From NCBI GenBank assembly GCA_028287035.1, contig JAQBQL010000035.1, positions 1 through 5,079 of the forward strand: a stretch of DNA of 5,079 nt, given 5' to 3'. Shown here piece by piece: positions 1-5,079 of this stretch. A model generated the notes under the pieces. That model ran no database searches and had not been told where the DNA came from. It saw nothing but the letters and a program-made list of their open reading frames with translations. The first letter of the stretch is position 1; every line of letters starts with the position of its first letter. The translations under genes and the position numbers were made by a program. The stretch is from Labilithrix sp. (lineage in GTDB: Bacteria > Myxococcota > Polyangia > Polyangiales > Polyangiaceae).

Positions 1-97
1 GCCGTGGGCGCCGCCTCCGCCGCCCGAGCCCGCCGCCCCGGCCCAGGAGGAGCGCGCCGCGGACGCACGCGATCCCTCCCGCGAGGAGCACGAGTGA
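1..97 (+). CDS. C-terminal end of an upstream protein (partial, unidentified)
   Basis: Only the last 31 residues lie in the window, read in the frame starting at base 2 and ending at the TGA at 95-97. The tail begins PWAPPPPPEPAAPAQ and continues as a charged, Glu/Arg-rich stretch ending REEHE, so it looks disordered. The frame is supported by its junction with batA: its stop overlaps the batA GTG start in the same GTGA arrangement used at the other junctions. No domain is visible. In related operons the gene before batA is often a DUF58 protein or a small membrane protein, so one of those is plausible, but nothing in these residues decides it. Confidence 0.6.
   Translation, partial: PWAPPPPPEPAAPAQEERAADARDPSREEHE
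83..88 (+). promoter_or_regulatory. Ribosome binding site of batA
   Basis: GAGGAG lies five bases before the GTG at 94, inside the last codons of the upstream gene. This good Shine-Dalgarno match with normal spacing decides the batA start in favour of GTG 94 over the in-frame GTG at 4, which would add 30 Arg/Pro-rich residues overlapping the upstream gene. Confidence 0.75.
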
Positions 98-1272
98 CTC
101 GCCCCGCGCGCATCGTCGCCGTCGTCCTCGGCACCCTCGCGATCATCGCGGCGGCGCTCGTGTATCCGCTCGCGGCGCGCGGCGAGGCGTGGCTGGGCGC
201 GGTGTGGACCGTCCCCGTGCTCTCGTGGCTGCCGCGGGAAGCGCGGCTCGTCACGCTCCTCGCGATCATCGTCGCGATCTCGGCGCTCGTGCTGTGGCGG
301 ATGACGTTCTCGGCGGACGCGCGCACCCCGCGGCTGCGTCTCGCGACGGTCGCGCCGCTCGTCACGGGACCGCGCGGCTTCCGCACGAAGCTCCGCGACC
401 TGCCTGCCATGTTCCGCGTCGCCGCGATCGCGCTCGCCATCCTCGCCATCGGAAGGCCGCAGAACGTGCTCCGCGGCGAGAACACCGACGAGAAGGGCAT
501 CGACATCGTCCTCGTCCTCGATCTCTCGGGCTCGATGCGCGCGCTCATGGACGCGGACAGCACGCCCGCCCGCGCGCAGAACGGCCAGATCCAGCGGCTC
601 ACGCGCCTCGACACCGCGAAGGAGGTCATCCTCGACTTCGTCGCGCGTCGCCACAACGACCGGATCGGCGTCGTCGTCTTCGGCCGCGCCGCCTACATCC
701 TGTCGCCGCCGACGCTCGACAAGTCGCTCCTCGCCTCGCTCGTCAGCAAGATGGACCTCGGGCTCATCGACGGCAACGGCACCGCCATCGGCGACGCGGT
801 CGGCACCGGGGTGGCGCGCCTCCGCCGGTCGACCGCGCGCTCGAAGGCGATCATCCTCCTCACCGACGGCGACTCGAACGCGGGATCGATCGCGCCCGAC
901 TACGCGGCGCACCTCGCGCAGACGCAGGCGGTCAAGGTGTACACGGTGCAGATCGGCAACGGCGACGACGTCGACGTCCAGGACGGCACCGACATCTTCG
1001 GTCAGCCCCGGTTCGTCCGCGAGCACTTCCCGGTGAACCCCGAGCTGCTCCGTCGCATGGCGCAGACCACCGGCGGCGACTCGTTCGTCGCCAACGACAA
1101 GAAGGGTCTCGAGCAGAGCATGCACCAGATCCTCGACAAGCTCGAGAAGACCCGCTTCGAGTCGCAGGTCGCGACCATGGAGGACCTCTTCCCGTTCCTC
1201 CTCCTGCCGGCGGTCATGCTGCTCGCCATCGAGGCGCTCGTCCGCGTGCTCATCGTGCGGAGGTTCCCGTGA
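94..1272 (+). CDS. batA: BatA: membrane-anchored VWA-domain protein of the Bat operon
   Basis: A 392-residue inner-membrane protein with a periplasmic von Willebrand factor A domain. Hydrophobic segments lie at about 6-28, 51-69, 107-120 and 365-388. The third ends in the RPQ motif typical of BatA/BatB proteins. The VWA domain spans about 135-350 and has a complete metal site: D143-x-S145-x-S147 (in DLSGSM), T230 (in NGTAIGDAV) and D258 (in LTDGDSN). DRIGVVVFG and TTGGDSF are further family hallmarks. Positive residues at the N-terminus, after segment 2 and at the C-terminus place the VWA domain in the periplasm. The metal site implies Mg2+-dependent binding of a partner, by family knowledge. 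The GTG start overlaps the upstream stop and the stop overlaps batB. Odd points are an additional N-terminal membrane segment and a loop after the DLSGSM motif about 14 residues longer than in BatB. Family assignment is firm; the ligand is unknown. Confidence 0.93.
   Translation: MTRPARIVAVVLGTLAIIAAALVYPLAARGEAWLGAVWTVPVLSWLPREARLVTLLAIIVAISALVLWRMTFSADARTPRLRLATVAPLVTGPRGFRTKLRDLPAMFRVAAIALAILAIGRPQNVLRGENTDEKGIDIVLVLDLSGSMRALMDADSTPARAQNGQIQRLTRLDTAKEVILDFVARRHNDRIGVVVFGRAAYILSPPTLDKSLLASLVSKMDLGLIDGNGTAIGDAVGTGVARLRRSTARSKAIILLTDGDSNAGSIAPDYAAHLAQTQAVKVYTVQIGNGDDVDVQDGTDIFGQPRFVREHFPVNPELLRRMAQTTGGDSFVANDKKGLEQSMHQILDKLEKTRFESQVATMEDLFPFLLLPAVMLLAIEALVRVLIVRRFP
1259..1263 (+). promoter_or_regulatory. 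Ribosome binding site of batB
   Basis: GGAGG sits five bases before the GTG at 1269, within the final codons of batA. It fixes the batB start: the reading frame stays open far upstream, but only this GTG has a strong Shine-Dalgarno and gives an N-terminus immediately before the first membrane segment. Confidence 0.8.
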
Positions 1273-2441
1273 GGCTCTTCTACGACCTCACCTCCCTGCC
1301 CTATCTGCTGGCGGCGCTCGCGTGCGCGGGGGTGGTGGCTCTGTTCGCGGGCGCGCTGGTGCTCGCGTCGATCCGGCGCGGACGCGCGACGTCGCTCTTC
1401 GGCGACCCGGGGCTCGTGCAGAAGCTCGAGTCGTTCGACGCGTCGGGGCGGCGGGCGCTGAAGGGCGTTCTCCTCGTCATCGCGCTGGTCTCCGCCTTCC
1501 TGGCACTCGCCCGTCCGCAGTGGGGACGCGGTACGAAGCTCGTGCCGGCGACCAACCTCGATGTGGTGATCGTCCTCGACTACTCGAAGAGCATGTACGC
1601 GCGCGACGTGACGCCGAGCCGGATCGCGCGCGCGAAGGCCGAGGTGTCGAAGCTGGTGCGCGACCTGCCGGGCGCCCGGTTCGGCGCGATCGCGTTCGCC
1701 GGTGAGCCCATGAGCTTCCCGCTCACCAGCGACGCGGCGGCGATCGGACAGTTCTTCCGGCAGCTCGAGCCGAACGACATGCCGGTCGGCGGCACCGCCA
1801 TCGCGAAGGCGCTCGAGCGCGCCCGCGAGCTGCTCGCTCGCGATCCGAAGTCGAAGGAGCACGTCCGCGTGATCGTGCTCGTCACCGACGGCGAGGATCT
1901 CGAGGGTGACCCGGCGAGCGTCGCCCGCAACGCCGCCGAGGACAAGACGCGCATCGACGTCGTCCAGATCGGCGGCCGCGCCCCCGAGCCCATCCCCGAC
2001 GTGGGGCCGGACGGCAAGATCAACGGCATCCGCCGCGACGACGACGGCAAGCCGCTCACCACCGAGCTCTCCGCCGAGGGCGAGGCGCAGCTCGCCGAGA
2101 TCGCGAAGGCAACCGGCGGCGCCATCGTGCGCGCCGAGCGCGGAGAGACCGGCATCGACGAGGTCGCCCGCGGCCTGAAGCGCATGATGCGCGAGGAGCT
2201 CGCCGAGCGCGTGGAGACGGCCTTCGACGAGGAGTACATGTGGCCCCTCGGCATCGCCGTCGCGCTGCTCGTCATCGAGGGTCTCGTCCCCGAGGCGCCG
2301 CTGCCACGCCTGCCCTCCGGCGTGCTCGCCATGCCGGGGCGCTCCGGACGCATCCGGCCCGAGAACAAGGAGCCGAGGAAGAACAAGCCGAAGAAGAGCG
2401 GCCCGCCGAAGAAGGCCCGGAAGAGCGAGGCCCCGGCATGA
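1269..2441 (+). CDS. batB: BatB: second membrane-anchored VWA-domain protein
   Basis: A 390-residue inner-membrane VWA protein. Hydrophobic segments lie at about 10-35 and 65-81, followed by the RPQWG motif (82-86), with a last segment at about 325-342. The VWA domain has a complete metal site: D104-x-S106-x-S108 (in DYSKSM), T176 (in VGGTAIAKAL) and D207 (in VTDGED). The region from the glycine-containing VQIGG onward, with IP, DGK and RRDDDGKPL elements, matches the BatB C-terminal subregion. The RRGR sequence after segment 1 and the Lys/Arg-rich end after segment 3 put the VWA domain in the periplasm and the tail in the cytoplasm. The tail (about 360-390) contains eight Lys and four Arg among Pro residues and looks disordered. 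GTG 1269 overlaps the batA stop; the stop overlaps the next ATG. BatB is thought to pair with BatA in a periplasmic complex; the exact role is unsettled. Confidence 0.93.
   Translation: MRLFYDLTSLPYLLAALACAGVVALFAGALVLASIRRGRATSLFGDPGLVQKLESFDASGRRALKGVLLVIALVSAFLALARPQWGRGTKLVPATNLDVVIVLDYSKSMYARDVTPSRIARAKAEVSKLVRDLPGARFGAIAFAGEPMSFPLTSDAAAIGQFFRQLEPNDMPVGGTAIAKALERARELLARDPKSKEHVRVIVLVTDGEDLEGDPASVARNAAEDKTRIDVVQIGGRAPEPIPDVGPDGKINGIRRDDDGKPLTTELSAEGEAQLAEIAKATGGAIVRAERGETGIDEVARGLKRMMREELAERVETAFDEEYMWPLGIAVALLVIEGLVPEAPLPRLPSGVLAMPGRSGRIRPENKEPRKNKPKKSGPPKKARKSEAPA
2427..2430 (+). promoter_or_regulatory. Ribosome binding site of the batC-like gene
   Basis: GAGG lies seven bases before the ATG at 2438, inside the last batB codons. 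It supports that ATG, which also gives a lipoprotein signal peptide directly at the N-terminus, over upstream in-frame starts within batB. Confidence 0.65.
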
Positions 2442-3451
2442 GCACGCGTCGTCTCTTCCGCAAGGGCTTCGCCGCGGCGGCCGTCACGAGCGTCTTCGTG
2501 GTCGCTTGCGGGTGGGATCCCTCGCATCCGTTCGAGCGCGAGGCCCCCGAGGTCCGCGAGGCGATCGGCCACCTCGACGCGGGCGACGCGCAGTCCGCCG
2601 GCACGCTGCTCGAGGAGTACCTGGCGACCGGACAGTGCAAGGAGGGCAGCATCGGCACCCCGCCGCGCGTGCGCGAGCGACCGAACGGCGGCTTCGACCT
2701 CGGGCTCGCCCTCTTCCGGCTCGGCGAGAGCTACGGCAAGCGCTTCGGCGAAGAGGAGGTCGACGCGGGAGGCGCCGACGAAGGCGCGAAGGCGCAGCGC
2801 ACCGAGCAGGTCGACTGCGCGCTCAAGATCGTGCGCGCGATCGCCACCGATGCCGTGCAGCCCGTCGACCTGCGAGCGCGCGCCCGGTACCTCGAGGGCA
2901 ACCTCCTCTTCATGACCGCCGACTACGAGAACGCGGTCCACGCCTACGACGCAAGCCTCGAGCTCGCGCCCGGCATGTACGACAGCGGCCCGCTCGTCGC
3001 GATCGACAGCGGACGCACGTACACGCCCGACCTGCTCGGCCGCGACGCCGCGTGGAACCGCGCCATCGCCCTGCGGCGCATCGAGGACAAGAAGGACGCG
3101 GGCCAGGACGCGTCGAACGACTCGGGCGGTGACTCGGGTGGTGACTCGGGTGGTGACTCGGGCAAGAACGACGACAACAAGCCCGACGGCGGCGACAACA
3201 AACCGGACAGCGGCAACGACGCAGGCGGCAAGGACAGCGGCAGCCCCGACGCGGGTCACGACAAGGACGACCCGAACCAGAAGAAGAAGCCCGAGGAGCC
3301 GCCGCCGAAGGAGGACCAGCCTCCGCCGCAGTCGCGCCAGAACCAGGACGACAAGATCCTCGACCAGCTCGAGAACGCCTCCACCGTCCAGCAGGAGGCG
3401 GCAAAGAAGCAGGGCCGCGCGCGCAAGGTCCGCGGGATGAGCGACAAATGA
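2438..3451 (+). CDS. batC: BatC-like TPR lipoprotein with long acidic linker
   Basis: A 337-residue predicted lipoprotein in the BatC position. Residues 1-23 form a lipoprotein signal peptide (RR, K, then a hydrophobic core) ending in the lipobox VVAC with C24 as the lipidated residue; G25 follows, which would allow outer-membrane sorting. Residues about 35-110 are helical and charged. A TPR-type helix pair lies at about 145-178 (YLEGN, ADYENAVHAYDASLELAP), followed by a second helical element with AAWNRAIALRRIED at 204-217. Residues about 217-303 are low complexity: Asp/Gly/Ser/Asn-rich with a DSGG repeat, then Lys/Pro/Glu-rich. A separate basic C-terminal segment (304-337: ILDQLENAS, then QGRARKVRG) resembles the conserved BatC end. 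Two cysteines remain after the lipid anchor, C67 and C127. TPR units suggest a protein-binding role beside BatA/BatB. The BatC name rests on context, TPR and the C-terminal segment; the N-terminal part may be lineage-specific. Confidence 0.8.
   Translation: MSTRRLFRKGFAAAAVTSVFVVACGWDPSHPFEREAPEVREAIGHLDAGDAQSAGTLLEEYLATGQCKEGSIGTPPRVRERPNGGFDLGLALFRLGESYGKRFGEEEVDAGGADEGAKAQRTEQVDCALKIVRAIATDAVQPVDLRARARYLEGNLLFMTADYENAVHAYDASLELAPGMYDSGPLVAIDSGRTYTPDLLGRDAAWNRAIALRRIEDKKDAGQDASNDSGGDSGGDSGGDSGKNDDNKPDGGDNKPDSGNDAGGKDSGSPDAGHDKDDPNQKKKPEEPPPKEDQPPPQSRQNQDDKILDQLENASTVQQEAAKKQGRARKVRGMSDK
3119..3163 (+). repeat. 12-base in-frame tandem repeat (DSGG units)
   Basis: Three full units and a partial fourth of a 12-base unit: GACTCGGGCGGT at 3119, GACTCGGGTGGT at 3131 and again at 3143, then GACTCGGGC to 3163. 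It encodes DSGG three times followed by DSG, residues 228-242 of the BatC-like lipoprotein. Units 2 and 3 are identical at every base, which suggests recent slippage duplication. Being a multiple of three, copy changes would alter linker length without breaking the frame. Confidence 0.9.
3173..3211 (+). repeat. Imperfect 18-base direct repeat (DNKPDG/DNKPDS)
   Basis: Two 18-base copies at 3173-3190 and 3194-3211 encode DNKPDG and DNKPDS, offset by 21 bases. They differ at three positions (AAG/AAA, CCC/CCG, GGC/AGC), so this duplication looks older than the neighbouring 12-base repeat. It forms part of the same acidic linker of the lipoprotein. Confidence 0.7.
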
Positions 3452-5079
3452 AGGTCCGGGCGCTGGTGCTCGCGGCGGGCCTCGGCCTCGGCGCCGCGCC
3501 GCTCACCGCCGCCTCGTTTCCGGGCGTCGCCCTGGCGCAGGCGAGCATCGATCTCTCGGCGGGCGTCGACTCGGACGTCGTCGAGGTGGGTGACACGCTG
3601 ACCTATTCGCTGCGCGCCATGGTGCACGGAAACGCCTCGGCGGCGGACCCCAAGCCAGGGAGCACCCCCGGCTTCACGGTCGTGGGCGCGAGCTCCGTGC
3701 CCGTGCAGATGCACACGAACAACAACGGCGTCGTCGACAACCAGAACGGCCTCATGACGTCGTGGTCGCTGCGCGCCGACCGCGTGGGGACCTTCTCCCT
3801 CGGGCCCGCCTCGGTGGTGGTCGGCGCCACGCGGAAGTCGGCGTCGGCCGTGCGCGTCCGGGTCGTGGAACGCGGAAAGGCAGCGCCGAAGCGCGGGCCG
3901 AAGCGACTCGACCCCTTCGGCGACCCGTTCGGCGCCAATCCCCTCGACCCATTCAAGTCGCTCTTCGACTTCGGCGACGACGACCGCCGGCAAGAGGCCG
4001 CCCAGCCCGCCACCGACCCGAAGCTCGGCATGGCGGAGGCGCGCGCGCCGGTCGCGTTCCTCCACGCCACGATCGACAAGGCCCGCGCGGTGGTCGGGGA
4101 GCAGGTGACGCTCAACGTCTACCTCTACGAGGATCCCTACGCGCGACAGGGTCGTCCTGGTGACGTGCACGAGGCGACCGCCGCCGACTTCGTGAAGCGC
4201 TCGCTCGTGGAGGACGAGACGCGCGCGATCGGCGTCGGCACCGCGCTGGTCGGCGGCAAGGTGTGGAACGTGAAGCTCGTTCGCAAGAACGCGCTCTTCC
4301 CGATCAAGACCGGCCACCTCGCCGTCGAGCCCATGTCGATGACGCTGCCCCAGGCGCGGGTCGGCCTGCGCGCGAGCGAGACGCTCTACGTCGACGTCAC
4401 CGAGCCCCCGGCCGCGGGACGCCCCGCCGGCTACTCGATGGGGGACGTCGGAGACATGTCCCTCCAGGCGAACGTGGCGCCGCGGGCCGCCGCCCAGGAG
4501 GGCGCGATCGGCGTCACCATCGAGCTACGCGGCACCGGCAACCTGCCGAGCAAGCTCACGCTGCCCACCGTGCCCGACGTCGAATGGCTCGAGCAGCAGA
4601 GCCTCGACAAGCTGGGGCCGCTGTCCGCCGACCGCTTCGGTGGAACCCGCACGTTCTCGTACGTGGTCCGGCTCCATCGCGCGGGCGCCGTCGATCTCGG
4701 CGAGGTGAAGCTCCCCTTCTTCGATCCGCAGAAGAACGGCTACCGGACGGCGACCGCGGCGCTCGGCATCGTCGACGTGAAGCCGGGCACCGGTCGTGAT
4801 GCCGGCGTCGACGCACCCGAGCCGATCCTGCCCGGCCTGCCGAAGGAGCGTGCGGCGCTCGAGGGGCGCAGGAGCGAGACCTACCTCACCGACCGTCCCC
4901 TCTTCTGGGCGGGCCTCTTCGGTTCGCCGCTCGCGTGCGTGCTCGCGCTGGGCGCGCAGAGCCTCCTCGGCCGCGTTCGGGAGCGCCGCGCCCGGGCCGC
5001 ACCGTCGGTCGGTCGGGTGGCCCGCGACCGCCGCGTCGAGGCCGAGGCTGCCCTGCGCGGCGATGACGGCAAGGCGGCG
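3448..5079 (+). CDS. batD: BatD: periplasmic beta-domain membrane protein (partial, 3' end outside window)
   Basis: The frame is open from the ATG at 3448 to the window edge, giving 544 residues with no stop. A signal peptide covers residues 1-30 with an ALA cleavage site before Q31. It is followed by Ig-like beta regions at about 33-145 (opening ASIDLSAGVDSDVVEVGDTL), 196-320 and 338-448. The EVGDTL and VVGEQVTLNVYLY elements, GTGNLPSKLTLP, and the run from FSYVVRLHRAGAVDLG to LPFFDPQKNGY fit the BatD (oxygen tolerance) family. A membrane segment at about 485-507 is followed by Arg-rich sequence, so the beta domains are periplasmic and the visible 509-544 cytoplasmic. An Asp-Pro-Phe-rich insertion lies at 155-179. 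The ATG overlaps the preceding stop as ATGA and has only a weak Shine-Dalgarno. The only cysteine, C497, is in the membrane segment. BatD probably bridges or scaffolds the Bat complex; biochemical function is unknown. Confidence 0.9.
   Translation, partial: MKVRALVLAAGLGLGAAPLTAASFPGVALAQASIDLSAGVDSDVVEVGDTLTYSLRAMVHGNASAADPKPGSTPGFTVVGASSVPVQMHTNNNGVVDNQNGLMTSWSLRADRVGTFSLGPASVVVGATRKSASAVRVRVVERGKAAPKRGPKRLDPFGDPFGANPLDPFKSLFDFGDDDRRQEAAQPATDPKLGMAEARAPVAFLHATIDKARAVVGEQVTLNVYLYEDPYARQGRPGDVHEATAADFVKRSLVEDETRAIGVGTALVGGKVWNVKLVRKNALFPIKTGHLAVEPMSMTLPQARVGLRASETLYVDVTEPPAAGRPAGYSMGDVGDMSLQANVAPRAAAQEGAIGVTIELRGTGNLPSKLTLPTVPDVEWLEQQSLDKLGPLSADRFGGTRTFSYVVRLHRAGAVDLGEVKLPFFDPQKNGYRTATAALGIVDVKPGTGRDAGVDAPEPILPGLPKERAALEGRRSETYLTDRPLFWAGLFGSPLACVLALGAQSLLGRVRERRARAAPSVGRVARDRRVEAEAALRGDDGKAA

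Noticed and set aside
4..93. GTG at 4 as the start of batA
   Set aside because: It would add 30 Arg/Pro/Gly-rich residues overlapping the upstream gene. The GTG at 94 has a strong ribosome site and the same stop/start overlap as the other junctions.
189..1268. Upstream extension of the batB reading frame through batA
   Set aside because: The extension translates to Arg/His/Pro-rich nonsense typical of a shifted GC-rich gene. batA in the other frame has a complete VWA metal site, and batB has its own ribosome site and start at 1269.
94..2441. Magnesium-chelatase or adhesin-type VWA proteins as alternatives for the two VWA genes
   Set aside because: The RPQ membrane motif before the VWA domain, the membrane segment after it, and the pairing with a TPR lipoprotein and a BatD-type gene fit BatA/BatB and not those families.
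3119..3163. Short direct repeats as a possible CRISPR or regulatory repeat array
   Set aside because: Units are 12 bases, directly abutting without spacers, and in frame inside a coding region, so they are a protein repeat.
3119..3250. Resemblance of the Ser-Asp repeat to Sdr-type surface adhesin stalks
   Set aside because: The stretch is short, Gly- and Asn-rich, and lies in a small TPR lipoprotein without a cell-wall anchor. A flexible linker is the simpler reading.
1580..3259. Open frame of 559 codons on the minus strand across batB and the batC-like gene
   Set aside because: It is the mirror of GC-rich + strand genes. Its protein is a composition-driven Val/Arg/Ala string, including a TTRV-type repeat that is just the reverse of the DSGG repeat. 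It has no domain, while the + strand carries intact VWA and TPR domains.
3256..4317. Open frame of 353 codons on the minus strand opposite batC and batD
   Set aside because: Low-complexity His/Arg/Gly-rich translation without motifs, opposite a clear signal peptide and BatD beta domains.
1..5079. Search for promoters, hairpin terminators, tRNA or other RNA genes
   Set aside because: No gap between genes exists to hold them, and no T-rich stretch after a GC hairpin or tRNA-like pattern was noticed. Internal promoters within genes cannot be ruled out by eye.

Overview
The window is a very GC-rich, fully coding stretch (roughly 70 % G+C by eye, with strong G/C preference at third codon positions), all read from the + strand. 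It holds the core of a Bat operon ('Bacteroides aerotolerance' family): batA, batB, a batC-like lipoprotein gene and the first 544 codons of batD, preceded by the last 31 codons of an upstream gene. Three things suggest a Myxococcota/Deltaproteobacteria host, probably from the Polyangia: the base composition, the Asp-Ala-Gly and Asp-Ser-Gly rich linker in the lipoprotein, and this gene order. That placement is an inference from style, not a proven one.

Layout: 1-97 is the Pro/Glu-rich tail of an unidentified upstream protein. 94-1272 is BatA, a membrane-anchored von Willebrand factor A (VWA) protein. 1269-2441 is BatB, a second membrane-anchored VWA protein with a Lys-rich tail. 2438-3451 is a TPR-containing lipoprotein in the BatC position. 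3448 to the window end is BatD, with a signal peptide, Ig-like beta domains and one membrane segment. No intergenic DNA exists: every junction is a 4-base stop/start overlap (GTGA, GTGA, ATGA, ATGA). This indicates one polycistronic message with translational coupling. No promoter, terminator, RNA gene, mobile element or CRISPR array was seen.

How the parts fit: charge distribution around the hydrophobic segments places both VWA domains, the TPR lipoprotein and the BatD beta domains on the periplasmic side of the inner membrane. Both VWA domains keep all the metal-binding (MIDAS) residues. The expected picture is a periplasmic/inner-membrane complex in which metal-dependent VWA domains contact TPR and beta-domain partners. 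An upstream MoxR-type AAA+ ATPase and a DUF58 protein usually accompany such operons, but they are not in this window. The molecular function of Bat complexes is poorly defined; the link to oxygen or stress tolerance comes from other bacteria.

The system is a known family, not a new one. The lineage-specific features worth attention are the long acidic, repeat-containing linker and lone cysteine pair in the BatC-like lipoprotein, an additional N-terminal membrane segment and a longer loop next to the metal site in BatA, the Lys-rich cytoplasmic tail of BatB, and an Asp-Pro-Phe-rich insertion in BatD.
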